Assembly (NCBI GenBank): GCA_905221605.1
Contig: CAJNDS010000317.1
Coordinates: forward strand, 1-62,500
Direction of reading: 5' to 3'
Source: Symbiodinium natans
Lineage: Eukaryota > Sar > Dinophyceae > Suessiales > Symbiodiniaceae
DNA: 62,500 nt
This document shows positions 31,824 through 42,929 of the stretch, one piece after another (the first letter of the stretch is position 1; every line of letters begins with the position of its first letter). The position numbers and the translations under genes were made by a program. Under the pieces are notes generated by a model. That model did no database searches. It was given only the letters and a program-made list of their open reading frames with translations, and had not been told where the DNA came from.

Positions 31824-32454
31824 CTTCTGGCTGCAACCTACATTTCAGAAGTGAAGCGCGAGGAACGCAACTTCGTGGAAAAACAGCTCTGATGTTCTAG
31901 CGCTTGCGTCCCAGCTCCCTTATGACTTTATTTTGTCTGCCCAGCCTTTCCAAAGCACATACATAGACAATGATCCAAGTATTTGTTCCAAAAGCCTAGA
32001 CATGACTGCTCAAGTGTCAAAACAGTTCATTCTTGAGTCCAGCAACTTGGGCGTAGTTCGTTGCAGAAAGAGGCTTGCTATCACAAGAAGAAGAATGCGC
32101 ACATGTCGGCACATACTCAAGGAGGCACGCCAACCGACTTATGAGGAAGACGCGACAAGAAAACACCTGTCTGCTACGCCGACCCACCTACGAGGAAGAC
32201 GTAGCCAGCAAACAAATATACGAGCACCGGACCCCAACAAGCACACGTCCCTACTTCCGGGCAATGCGAAGGCGGCTAGCAAAAGAACATTTGACATGAT
32301 CGCATATTCAAGTCTAGACCTCCAATTTGGACGGTTGAGGCTTTAGGGTTTAGGGGTTCAGGGTCAGCTGCGACACGAACCTATTGATTCTGATCGCGCC
32401 TTCTCAAGTGCAACTTTGCACACTCAGGGGAAGGATAAGCTTAAGCTTCGCCAC

Positions 32455-33945
32455 TCAACAAGAAATGACCGAGATCAGCTTCATCTTGGGGTTGCCAGAC
32501 GCTCCTACTTGGAAGTTCTCGATCCGCATCGTGAGAGTGGAGTTCGGCCTCACATCAAAGGCGATCTCCCGGCCTCCGCCCTCGCCGCCGCCCTGCGAGA
32601 CCTTCCCTCCAGCTTTCGCGAAGATCGTGTCCGACTGGGAATACCTTGACCCATCCTCCCAGAGGCCCAGGATCAACATCCAGGTGCCGTTCAAGGTCAC
32701 CTTGGCCATGCCCAACTTCTCGTAGCTCCTGAGGTAGGTCAGGCTGAAGGAGGGCCTTGCCCCAAAGCAGAGGGGGATCTCCATCACCGAGCCGGGCACC
32801 GTAGAGATCCAGCCCGGCTTGTCGGGCCGGTCTTCAACCAGCTGCCAGTCCCCCTGGATTCTTGGCTGGACCGCAGAGCTGAGCCCGGTCTTCACCGCGG
32901 AGAAGACCGCGCAAGGCTTTGTACACGCCCCGAACCTCTCGCGCCTCTCGGCTGTGTGGAAGAATTCGGTGAAGTCTTGCTTGACTTGTGTAAGGTCGTT
33001 CTGGTCCAGTTCCAGGTCCATCATCCGGTCCCACACCGAGCTCCAACTCAGGGCTAAGAGGTCAGCAACGGCCTGATGTGATTCGAAGAACGGATGATTG
33101 GGGTCCTTTTCGAGAATCGCCCATAGCCCTGGCTGCTGCTGCACCAGCTTCACCATATCCAGGTGCGGAACCCTGTAGAAGTCCAAGATCTGCTTGTGAG
33201 ACACCAGGGATCGATTGCATTTTGGGCATCCCGCCTCCACGGTGAAGATCAAGCTGCTTGGAGCCATGTCATGCAGAGTTCGAAGAAGCATCTCATAGGC
33301 CGCCGAGCGAGTGGCTTCAAAGTCGATTCTGTCGATGTTGTTGCCGAACTTCCGGTCGAAGACATCGTCACCTATGTCGTTTATGAGCGTTTCCACTAGG
33401 ACCAGGTCCACGCCACTGAAGTTGAAGAGACCCAGACTCGCCAGGACTGCACCGGAAGGTGTGCCGCCGAGAGCCTTGTTCTCCAAATGCACAGTCGATC
33501 GTGGAAAAGCCACCTGCAGCCAGCGCACAAAACGCGCGGGCCATGCGCAGAGCTTGCGCGACAGATTCGTTTCTGCAGGCTGCAGACAGTTTACGCCGGC
33601 AGTAAAGGAACCCCCGAAGACCATGATCTTAACGTTGCCCCCGTGCGCCAGCTTCCAGATCAAAGGCATCATCACGCTCCAGTTGCCTTCGGGCAGTAGG
33701 CCAGTAAACTTGGACACGCTGCAGAATGGACGCCCGCGCGTGAGGGTGTAGATGCCATGATCAAAGTTCGGCGGCACCGGAAGGCGATGGACATACCTGA
33801 CGTGCTGCTTCTCGGTTCTCAGAACTGAGTTCACGGAGCTCACTGAGCTCCATGCATTGCCCTGGCATCGAAGAACGATGAGCAGGGCCGCGAAGCCTAC
33901 TGCAACGGCAACTCCGCGAGATCCGCCCTGAGGACATGGCTTCAT
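32455..33945 (-). CDS. SGNH-hydrolase-like protein with N-terminal membrane anchor
   Basis: A single uninterrupted 496-codon frame from ATG to TGA. Residues 11-26 form a hydrophobic segment (signal anchor or signal peptide), so the enzyme should be secretory or membrane-bound with a lumenal/external catalytic domain. SGNH blocks: GGSFTAG at 111-117 with catalytic Ser113, ALGGTPSG near 158-165 (Gly block), TLINDIGDD with Asn189, and DPNHP at 281-285 supplying Asp/His. Several N-x-S/T sites are present. The C-terminal ~130 residues (SLTYLRSYEKLGMAKVTLNG, then LGLWEDGSRYSQ) look like a beta-rich accessory domain. The likely activity is ester hydrolysis, perhaps of acetylated or acylated carbohydrate; the substrate is not inferable. 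It has no introns, unlike the other real genes here, which may mean origin from a processed copy. Start supported by the signal segment. Confidence 0.85.
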   Translation of the reverse strand: MKPCPQGGSRGVAVAVGFAALLIVLRCQGNAWSSVSSVNSVLRTEKQHVRYVHRLPVPPNFDHGIYTLTRGRPFCSVSKFTGLLPEGNWSVMMPLIWKLAHGGNVKIMVFGGSFTAGVNCLQPAETNLSRKLCAWPARFVRWLQVAFPRSTVHLENKALGGTPSGAVLASLGLFNFSGVDLVLVETLINDIGDDVFDRKFGNNIDRIDFEATRSAAYEMLLRTLHDMAPSSLIFTVEAGCPKCNRSLVSHKQILDFYRVPHLDMVKLVQQQPGLWAILEKDPNHPFFESHQAVADLLALSWSSVWDRMMDLELDQNDLTQVKQDFTEFFHTAERRERFGACTKPCAVFSAVKTGLSSAVQPRIQGDWQLVEDRPDKPGWISTVPGSVMEIPLCFGARPSFSLTYLRSYEKLGMAKVTLNGTWMLILGLWEDGSRYSQSDTIFAKAGGKVSQGGGEGGGREIAFDVRPNSTLTMRIENFQVGASGNPKMKLISVISC

Positions 33946-34563
33946 AGGCCGATGGAGCCGGCAACAGCAACTACCTGGAGGCTCGGGGGTTGATCTAAAG
34001 GTCCTTGTTGGGAGATGCTTTAAGGATCCTATGGGTTCATAGGGAGAATATAAGGTGATTTAGGGAGAATCCGACCAGCCACCAAGGCCTCGCAGTTAAC
34101 CCCTAAACCCCATCGTTTCGGGATTAGGGTTTAGGGCTTGGGGTTGAAGACCCCTAAACACCTAAACCCCTAGAGCCTAAAACCCTTAACCCCTGAATCC
34201 CTAGTGCGTCTTGGGGAGGACGAAATTTGTGTTGGAAATTTGTGTTGGTGGTTGTGTTGACTTGGATTCCTGGTTTCACTTGATTGCATTGTTTTTTTAA
34301 CCTTTCGGCGCAAACGTCGTCCGAGGGGTTTCGGCGTCATAGGTGACTGCTTGAACTACCTGAAAAAGGAATTGAAGCCCAGCCAATCGTAAACCCAAAA
34401 CCCCAAACCTTAAACCCCGGTTCCAGGGAGATAGTGTTTGGGGATTGAACATGGGCATCTTCCTGGAAGTTGCTACAGAAGGTGCAGTGCAAACTATGCA
34501 TAAATAGAGAAAGCAAAGGCGTATTGTTTTGACTTTCATGCAGTAACACGGCAGCATCCCCTT

Positions 34564-35190
34564 TCAGAACAGCTGTAAGGTGTGAAAAGTGAACAACTTG
34601 TTCGGACTGCAAACGACTGGGCAACAAGCCAAGAAAAAAGAGCATCTTCCAATCTAAGCTGGAATGCTTGCGATCGCCGAGGCAAGCCGGCTTTCTTGGC
34701 CGAGCCCATGATTCACAACCGCCTTTCCGAGAGCGAAAGTCGGGCTGCGGGCAGGAGAAGTCGTCGTACCACATGAACAGCCGGCTGTTCTTGCAGAAAC
34801 CTTTGCATCGAGGCACTCCACCACGCGGTACCAGAAACTCCGTGTTCAGGTCTCTGACACATACTCGAAGGCATCCTGCAGAACCCTTAGCTGCTGCTTA
34901 CTCTCTGGATCCGGATGCTTGTCTCCGGACACGCTGGTGCGACACAAAGGCCACTTTTCCAGGGTCCTCTTCGAACTCGACCAAACTCCCCTGTCCTTTC
35001 AGCACTCCATGTGGCTGAGCAAGGAGACCTGCGCCGACATCTCCTCTGCGAGGGATGCAGCGGCGTGTCGGCTTGGCTAGCACCACAGATGGGCATGTCA
35101 AGCTGTTCAAGTTCCGATGGCTCGGAGCTCCGCTCCAAGAAGACGATGGACACATCCTGGCACCCGCTACCTGCAGGAATGCTGTCTTTT
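34564..35190 (-). pseudogene. Decayed member of a dinoflagellate SHQW/HPDP/FSCPQ family
   Basis: Ordered fragments of one domain in three frames: SLVEFEEDPGKVAFVSHQ (to 34934), DKHPDPESKQQLRVLQDAF, LNTEFLVPRGGVPRCKGFC, RLFMWYDDFSCPQ, then ESRLASAIASIPA, a TAG at 34656-34654, and IGRCSFFLACCPVV. From memory of dinoflagellate predicted proteins, the intact domain reads SHQW…HPDP…WYDYFSCPQ…SIPAYV.RC.FF in this order. Here the Trp after SHQ is lost with a frame change, another shift lies before LNTEF, a third follows FSCPQ, and the Tyr of SIPAY has become a stop. An upstream stretch (35150-35040, DVSIVFLERSSEPSELEQLD) may be its previous exon. The family's function is not established. Confidence 0.68.
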
Positions 35191-35279
35191 GGGCCTGAAG
35201 CACATGGAGGTTAAACAGTTCCAGTAGGGATAAGAAGGCGGGGCCTACTTCAGGCAAGCAACGCACGTAGCACAAATTT

Positions 35280-35560
35280 ATGACACCACATGATGTGACG
35301 AGATGTGACACAACATGATGCGTCATAGCACAACATGAGATGGCTTGGCGTGACGTAACATAGCATATCAGGCGGAATACACCATAGTGTCGAACATACG
35401 GTAGGTAATTCTAACTTAATGTTCTGCAATGCAATGCCATGCCATGCCATGCAATGCAGTGCTATGCAACACCATGCAATGGGATGCGATGAAATGTAGT
35501 ACAACGCATGCGATATAATGCAGCCTCATGACAAGCAGCATAAGGTGCAGTGCAGAGTGA
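35280..35560. repeat. Degenerate ATGCA/CATGC-rich simple repeat
   Basis: A long run built from variants of CACAACATGA and ATGCAATGCC. The most regular part is at 35431-35460. It separates the pseudogene from the open stretches beginning at 35.9 kb. Confidence 0.7.
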
Positions 35561-35916
35561 TGCAGTGTATGCTAAGTTGGCTACGACATGCCAGAATTCG
35601 CAGCGACCAAAACATATTCATCACTTCCCATCAAAGGTTCATCAACTAGGCGATCTGATGGATAGCAGAAGCATGCAAAACCTCAAGCTACCCGCCATAC
35701 TTATTAATGTCATGTCTTTTCTAGCGACGGAGCGCCTCATGTCGCTCAGGTCAGGTCATGTGCGGAGACGGAGCTCCTGACTTTGTGGTCTCATGGGCAG
35801 CCGGGCGAAGCTGTCTTAGAGCCTATGCACAAAGCTGCAGGCGAAGGACCAAGAAGCGAGTGAGCCGAAGCTCGTCTTTGTCGCTCGTGCACTGGCCTCA
35901 GACGATCTGAGTCAGC

Positions 35917-36602
35917 ATGCATCCTGCACAAGAGTTCCAGCTCGGAGCGCGGTCTCCCAATGCTGGATTTGCTTGCATTGGCTTGCTACCGACCGGGATT
36001 CCCAAGACACAGCAGGGAGGGGTATCTTCCTCTAGGTACCTGCATGACAGAACAGGCGTGCTTCTGGTTCGCTTCAAGGAGGGCGGGTGGAATGGCTTGT
36101 TTAGATTAGGCCGCTCCCTGCAGCCAAGCCATTTTTGCCATCTTTATCAGGAGCTCCTCGCAATGCACCGGGCGAATGCAAGGTAGGTCCATACTTCGAG
36201 ACTCTTCGAGAGAATGCACACTCTATGGTCCCACCCGCCGGGGATTTTCAAACCCTCAAGGCATAGGGATATGCCATTGAAGCCACTGCCAGAGCCCGAC
36301 GCGCCCTCGGCTCGGCGCGGGATCCGACCCGGGGGCTCCGCCTGGACTTACCTCACCTGGAGCTTGAGAGCTCCGAGAAGCGCGTCAAGCCTCTATCTTC
36401 GAAGAACCTCGGGATATGCAAGGGACCGAAGTTCCGTTGGCCAAACCACAGAGGGTCAGTCGGCTGCAGGGTCCATGCGGAGGTGCCGGAGCTTTGTAGC
36501 CGTGCGGCTCGCGTGCGGCCCTATAGCTTGCCTGTGCAAATTGCCTTCACAAGGTCTTGCTTCGAGGGGTCACAGCCATCATTCTTAAAGCACTCCATCT
36601 GA
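35917..36602 (+). CDS. Putative two-exon gene, unrecognised
   Basis: Exon 1 (35917-36182) starts ATG and encodes MHPAQEFQLGARSPNAGFAC through VLLVRFKEGGWNGLFRLG to HRANA, ending at a textbook AG|GTAGGT donor. A matching acceptor is GGCATAG|G at 36266/36267. Two frames compete in exon 2. Phase from exon 1 selects the one beginning DMPLKPLPEPDAPSARRGIR and stopping at 36588. The other (YAIEATARARRALGS, later LELESSEKRVKPLSSKNLG) stops at 36602 and has better codon choice in its second half. One of them may have suffered a frameshift. No domain recognised. Confidence 0.42.
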
Positions 36603-36861
36603 ACGCCACTGGGGCACAGCCCAGGCTTGTCAGAGAGCTCCCTTGCTTCCAAGCAAGCCAGACTCCTCAGCCAGCTGAGCACTGTGGCTCAAGGCGCAAA
36701 TCCCCTCCCCAATCGCCCTCCTAGAGCACTCGATTCCTCTCTACTCAGATTCGGCATCCTGCCTTGATGCGGCCTTAACAAAGCGAAGGCAAAGAGTCCC
36801 GAGACACCGGAGAAGGCCGGAGAAGCCCAGAAAGCGAGATTTCAAGGGCTTCAAGTCCCTG

Positions 36862-37153
36862 ATGCTCTGCCTGGAATCAAGGAAACTCGGGCGCCTCCTC
36901 GGGAATGTAAGAAAGTTCGTTGATCTGCTCGGAATGGAAGCCTCCGCAGCTTGGCAGTCACTTCGGGCGCTTCGTGGGAGGCCTGAAGGGCACAGCTGCG
37001 GCTGCCGCTTTCACAGAAGCGCATGTGACATGGATTCGGTCTGGTCTGGACGACGTGCCCGCGAGCTCGCGAACTGCCTGTTTACCGGCACTTTCGGTTT
37101 TCCGTGGCAGCACGCCGCAGGAGACAAACAGTTTTGAACTTGAGGGGCCTTAG
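36862..37153 (+). CDS. Open stretch with two overlapping coding-like frames
   Basis: Frame one (36862-37137) starts ATG with LESRKLGRLLGNVRKFVDLL, an amphipathic helix-like run. Frame two (to 37153) reads EWKPPQLGSHFGRFVGGLKG and HVTWIRSGLDDVPASSR. Both have G/C-rich third positions, so one may be a shifted continuation of the other. No splice borders seen. Confidence 0.3.
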
Positions 37154-37514
37154 ACTTGCTTCTTCAAAGCTTCCGTGGCCAGGCTTTCACTCCTCTGACT
37201 TGGAGGAAACCCATGAAGCTTAGACGGAATGGGCCGCTCGTCGCTTGAAGTTGGCCTCTTGAAACCTTCTCCAAGACTGCAGGGAGTTTCAAAGGCGTCT
37301 CAGAGGCCAGAGCATGTGGGCTCACGTCGCAAAGCTTTCTTCAAGGGTCTTCTTGGAATGAACCTACGGCTTCTTACTTTAGGCTTCAGGGCTAAGTGGA
37401 ACTTACTTGGTGCTTCTTTTGTGCTTAGAAGGTTTTTAGGGTGTCGAGGGCCAGGAAGACTGCAGGATGCTCTCACTGCTAGGGCTATTGGCCTCTTAAG
37501 TGCCGTGAGCGCGC

Positions 37515-37985
37515 GAGCGGTGCGGGCACCAGCGTGCTGTGCGGGAGGTGCTGGTTCCTTGCTGGGCGGTGGAAAGGCACGCGAACCCTGATCTGGAGCA
37601 AACCGCCCTCCTCAGCAAGAGCTCTGAGGTTCTGGGCCAGATCCGAGAGCCCTCCGATCATGCTCCGCCGCCGGAGTGCTTCAAGGTCCCAGCAAGTAGA
37701 GTACCCGTCGCCTGGGTCCATGCTCCTCGCGCGTCCACCTGCACCCAAAGGATTGCTGCCCTCTCTTTACCACTCGCAGCAGGAGGGGGTGCACACAGTG
37801 CACGCATGGATCGGATCGTTTTAAGCTCTTGTCAGGGGTCGTTTCAACAACCTTTGGCGGCTAGATCGCAGCCTCTCAGCCCTCAAGTTGAACCCGAAGC
37901 CCTCCAAACCCCAAAGCTCTTCACCAGATGCCCCCCAGGGCGTGCGCGGCACCCTTCCACATCCTTCCGCGCCTTTAGCCACTAA
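37515..37985 (+). CDS. ORF, about 155 codons, unrecognised
   Basis: An open frame without an early ATG, reading HQRAVREVLVPCWAVERHAN then LLSKSSEVLGQIREPSDHAP and ending RAFSH. The first two thirds look coding. A second plus frame (37534-37824) overlaps. The end runs into degenerate heptamer-like DNA around 37880. Confidence 0.32.
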   Translation, partial: ERCGHQRAVREVLVPCWAVERHANPDLEQTALLSKSSEVLGQIREPSDHAPPPECFKVPASRVPVAWVHAPRASTCTQRIAALSLPLAAGGGAHSARMDRIVLSSCQGSFQQPLAARSQPLSPQVEPEALQTPKLFTRCPPGRARHPSTSFRAFSH

Positions 37986-38229
37986 CCTTGAAGCCTTCGC
38001 CTGTCAGCGAAGAATGAGCATCTTAGACCCACTCCGCGCACGCCTCAGAAGCCTATGGCACATGAGGCATGTGGCCGTTTATTTGGGGAAGAGTGGGTAC
38101 TCTCGAGAATACGCGGCGGCAGCCTCTGTTGAATATTCCGGCCTGGATGTAACCCAGCCCCCCCGCGCTGCCACTGCGCTCCGTCGTTGGAGGGTGGGGG
38201 GTGCGTCTCAAATCCGAAGACACAACCGC

Positions 38230-40450
38230 GGCACAACTGACAACCTGCCAGAAACCCCAGCTTGCGCAGAGCGCCTGCATCCGACTAGCGATCGAATTTC
38301 AATGCTCTCTTCTGGCACGAACGAAGCCTCGACCTTCCGCAAGGCTGCAACTGCGGAACGACACATCGGGCGAGACAACGCCAGCTCAAGAGATTGTTCA
38401 GTAGGCGCAGAAAGGGGAAGCAAGAGAAGTCAGAGCGTTCCATTGTACCAGTGCTGGACATGCTATGGAGCACACACCAAGGCCATAAGGTTCCGTGAGC
38501 TACGTGGTGCTTCCAAGCAGAAGCCAGGCTTGCATGTTGTTCTTTCACGTCTTTGCGGCCGAATAAGTCGCTTGAAAGCAAGTTGTTTCTAGTGAAAATT
38601 ATTGAATAATAGCGCACTGCATGAAGTCACGGGCAAGGCAGCGTCATGTGCGAGGAAGTTGTGTCCGTGTGCCTGCTGAGAGGTTCCCGGAGTCCAAGCA
38701 ATACATAGAAGGCTACTCGAAGAGGGCCCATCGCCGACCGCAGCTCCTCGCCTCAGACAGTCAACTTCCCGGCCCGTGCCTAGCGAATTTGCTTGAAAAC
38801 TACTTGCTTCTACTGAATATCATCGGAGCGTATGCATGAAGCGTATGCATGAAGTCAGCGGCAAGACAGCATCATGTGAGCGACTGCCAAAACCGGCTGC
38901 TGGTGCTCATGGACGCAACATGAGCGGTGTCGCTTTTCAAATGTTCCCAGCGCTTTCAAGGGCTTTAGCACCAATTATCCACGTTTGATGTCTGCAGGTG
39001 TAGCTTTGGACAAATTCAAGGCTAAAGCCCACCAAACGGTTCATTAACTTCGGGGTGTCGCCTTTTCAATTGTTCCCATCATGTTACAGGATTTTGGGCA
39101 TTTGTGTCCACCCCTTGCTTGAATGGCTGGAGGTTTTGGCGCTTGCTCATGTGCAGGGAAGTTGTGCGCTGGCGCCTGCTCAGCGGAGGCTGGCAACACT
39201 GGCATGAGCACGAGACTGGCGAGTCTGCTTTCGGCCTCTCCATTCCCAGATTCCAATGCCCTGGCGGCATCGCAGGCATGCTACTCGAACAAAGCTCAGT
39301 GTCCCAACCCAGCGCCTGCACACGACCAGCGATGGAATTCCGCGAAACGACCTCTGGTGAAATTGCAACTGCTTCGAGGCGGGGACCTTGCAGAGGTCAT
39401 AGGCAGTGGGAACAAGAGATCAGAGTAAGTGTAGAAGGGGAATCAGAACTTAGTGTGCTTGCCGGCTGTACCAGTGCTGAATCGGCGAAAACCGGGTCCA
39501 CCGGCGCGGTCACGCTGGCCACAGAGCTTTGTGAGCTACGTGGTGCTCCCGAGCAACAACCTGGCTTGCAAGTCCGGCTGTGGCGGGTCGCTTGCACGTC
39601 TTTGCGGCCGAATAAATTGCTTGAACACAAATTCTTTGTTGAATATCGCTACAGCACTGCATGTCGCCCAGGGCAAGGCCGCATCATGCGCGAGGAATCT
39701 CAGTGCTTGCGCCCCGCTCCCCCAAGCATGCGGAGGAACCCCATCCACGCTCCCCACAAAAGAAATCCAAAAAGCCGATAATCACTCAATAGTCAATAAC
39801 CACTCAACGCAGTAGGAGCATCGTAGGAGACGGCAGCTACGGGCACCGACTTCGATGGTGCAGGAGCTCAGCGCTCCCATTTCCATAGTCAAGAACTTAG
39901 GCTACCTGCGCATGTCTTGGGCGCCATGGCCTAGGTTGCCATGTTGTTCTGAAGGTCTCCGAGCTTAGTGCAACGGGCAATGGGCACGCACTCCTGCCAA
40001 AGAGGTACTGTAGGCACATTTCGGCGCTCACTGCTTACACCTCCGAACTTGAAGGTGTTGAAACTTGCAGCAAACACAGAGACACGGTGACTCTCTCAAG
40101 GGACTTTGGGGGGAAAGAGAGCAGAAGCCGCGCAAATGCGACGTGGCACGTGGCGCTGCCGCGTTGCCGCGATGCCTGCGGGAAGTGTCCCCGAAGAACT
40201 TTCGGCATCACCAAACTTGACCGCGTGGGCTGGCAAGGGGGGTTTTTACTGCACATGCGACCGTTGAGATGTCGGAGTCTGCAACATGGACAGCTGGACA
40301 GGTTTGCAAAAGTGATCTCGCACAGAGCCTTGCGCCAGGAGCAGGAGACTAAACTGGGGAGTCTGGTTTCGCCTTCTGCGTCTCCAGAGTCCAACACCCT
40401 GGTGGCATGGAAGGCAGGCTACTCGAAGAGGGCTCGTGTAACAAGTTCAC
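38230..40450 (+). repeat. Dispersed ~1-kb repeat, two long and one short copy
   Basis: 38270-38720 resembles 39310-39720: shared GTGAGCTACGTGGTGCT, CGTCTTTGCGGCCGAATAA and TGCGAGGAA. Parts of 39100-39270 and 40320-40450 resemble 38640-38740 (GGCTACTCGAAGAGGGC). Both long copies keep a plus-strand frame with ELRGA..Q.PGL.V and some silent differences, within ORFs 37888-38592 and 39104-39781, so the unit may include an old exon. Confidence 0.6.
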
Positions 40451-41380
40451 AAAAAGCAGGGGCCTTGGCGAACAGCCCCGACACATTGCGTTGGCAACGG
40501 GCATACTTTTCGAGTGTGGTTGCGTTCTCCGCTTTCATCTTTACCCCTTCGCAACCATGATAATTCTAGAATTGTCTGGCCACCACCCACCTTTGCCTCG
40601 CCCTCCTCACCGGTCGACAAGTCGTCGGGCTTTGCAGTTCAAACAACATGTTGCCGTGTTTGATAGGACCCTGGCTCAAAATTCCAGATGCCCACCAGAA
40701 AACGGTGCCTTTGCTTTATTTCGAGAATGAATGCCGTAGGTTCACAAGTTCACAGACGCAACTCTCAAACCTCCTACTGAATCTATCGGGGAGCAGACAT
40801 TTTTCAGCTGCTCTGTAGCTGGGCACGGCTTTCGCTTGACCGGGCGTGGGGACCCAGGAAAACATGTTGTGACGGACAATAGAACCAGTCACAACACAGA
40901 GTTCGTGCCCAGGTTTTGTGAACGTAGAGGCCGAACTCTGGGTTTGAACTCCTCTTGAACTTTGGCTTCAATCCTCGCCTCGGCCTCCTCCGGACGACAG
41001 GCGCCCGGGATCTGCTCTCCTTCGCTTGGAAGACTCTCAAGCCTTCTTGGAAGCAGCCCTCAACCGGCCTAAGACTTCCTAAACCCGTACTTGAAAGGCC
41101 CAGGCTTTGCTGTCTAGCTCGCCGAATGAACAGAGTTTGGTACTTTTCTGCGAACTAGCTATAGCTAGTTAGCCGAGTTAGCTTCTGCATAGTTTCTTAA
41201 GCAAACGAAACAAACCTGCCCGGGCCTTTGCCGGCACAGCTGCGGCACGCAAGCCAGCAAAAGCATCTGTGGCCCCGTGGCAGCGCCGATATCGTGCTCT
41301 GCCACAGGCCAGCCAACATCGACAGTGCGACCTTCCAGCATGGGCTCTTAATCCCCCCTAACCAACCCCATAAAGGGCCT
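39800..41380. other. Region with open frames but no supported gene
   Basis: An ORF at 40087-40560 (+) contains the repeat-derived ETKLGSLVSPSASPESNTLV and so is partly explained by the dispersed repeat. 40950-41160 is open on the plus strand (NRVWYF near the end) with no motif. Nothing else stands out. Confidence 0.4.
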
Positions 41381-41390
41381 TCTTAAGGGG

Positions 41391-41600
41391 TTATAGGGAA
41401 TAATAGCCCATGCAGGTTTGGGGGGAGGGGGAAGAGCCGAGGACCCAGAGCTGCAGGGGCACTGGCGAGAGCCAGAACGCCAAGCTGCTCGCAATGAAGA
41501 ATGTGGGGTTGCCACCCTCCAAGGCATAGGGACTGCAAACTAGCAAGTACTTCGGCCGCAGGAGATCCGGACGCCACACGGAGAGCTCTTACGTACATCG
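41391..41600 (-). CDS. Probable terminal exon, hydrophobic
   Basis: The minus frame RPDLLRPKYLLVCSPYALEG continues NPTFFIASSLAFWLSPVPLQ and LWVLGSSPSPQT to TAA at 41391. Codon third positions are strongly G/C and the composition suggests a membrane or buried segment. A second frame (41383-41820) overlaps but is less protein-like. The 5' border is not fixed. No family recognised. Confidence 0.42.
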
Positions 41601-42299
41601 GCCTAGCGACTCGAAACGGGAGAGTCTGAGTACCTGGCTTCTGAAAAGACAAAACAAGACCTATAGGTATATCACAGTCAGTCAGCATCCGATCCCCCTC
41701 TACGCCTGAGGGAAGAACGGACGGGTCCTGGTAGGACTGGCAGAGCAAATGTCTTAAGCGACGGCATTTGATGCATGACATGTCACCTCTGCGGCAGAAG
41801 CTCGGCGCCAAGACAAGCAATATGAGAAAGGATGAGAGGCCTATGGTCTAGGCTTTAAGGCTTAAGATGGTTTAAGGTTTAAGGTTTAGGGTTTCAAGGG
41901 GCTTTCAAGCGATGTCTGTCTGGCCGATCGGAATGAACGAGGCTTCCTGAAGCTTCGAGTCACAGTCGCTCCACGAACTGGAGGCTCCCCGAAGCCGCGT
42001 TGGAAAAAACAAGGCAGAATCTAGGGAAGGAAAGAGGGCAAGTCTAAGAATTTAGGCGAGGCAGGTCAGTATGAAAGATAATGGTCAGGATTAACGGCGG
42101 CTGAGCAGTTGCAAGGCTCCGATGCCCCCCTGCAATGATTTCCGGCTGCGGGCAGCAGCGGCGTTGTGACCTTGCACTTAGTGCTGGTTGCCTATGCTCA
42201 CACACGCAAGCCGAAAGCCGGGTGTACACCGGGTGTAAAACACGACACAACAGGACAAGCCCAGGGCGACTTTCAGCCCACCGTGGCAAAAAGTAAGTG

Positions 42300-42390
42300 C
42301 TAGGAGCCCAAGGACCCCAAGGAGCCCAAGGAACCCAAGGAGCCCCAGGAACCCAAGGAGCACAAGGAGCACAAGGAGCACAAGGATCTC
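42300..42390 (+). repeat. 9-base minisatellite CCCAAGGAG (collagen-like in one frame)
   Basis: About ten units of an AGGAGCCCA/AGGAACCCA/AGGAGCACA nonamer. The plus frame gives Gly-x-Gln triplets and a minus frame gives Leu/Gly-rich hydrophobic peptide. The flanks in the same frames are not collagen-like, so the peptide is a by-product of the repeat period. Confidence 0.85.
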
Positions 42391-42929
42391 GCCTCCACAT
42401 CGTGATCTCTGAGGTGCCTTCAAGATTCAGCCCTTCTGAGATTTTCCGGAGCGCGGCGGAGGGCTCAAAATGCAGGAGTCTACTAGTCCTCGGCACGCAG
42501 GGCAAAGATGAAGCGAATGCGTGGGAGGGCCTGAAAGGTTTGTAGGGCACAAGGCTCGAAAGCGCGGCGAGCATCAGACTCATGTTTTGATGACACAAGA
42601 GATCTTGCTAGGCCACAAAGTTCGATGTCGACTCTGTAGACTGGCCTTGTGCTGTTTTTATACTCTAATATACGGATACGGGACAGAGAGGAGGGGCTGC
42701 TGGAGAACAAAAGCATTAGAGCTTAAATGCTCCCATGTCCCTCTAGAGGGCAATTTTTGCAAGGGGGATTTTTGCAGATGTGGCATTCTAAGGTGCTAGG
42801 TTCTTGTCGCCTATCTCGTACATCGGACACACATCTCAGCAATAGCACCAGGGGCCCCGATGGCCATCCCAAATGTGAGGTAAATCACTCCTGTCCTGGG
42901 ATGATTCTGCGCAGCATTTTATGCAGGTC

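Noticed and set aside
42178-42545. Collagen-like Gly-x-Gln ORF and Leu/Gly-rich antisense ORF
   Set aside because: Both come from a 9-base minisatellite; the flanking sequence in the same frame does not continue the pattern.
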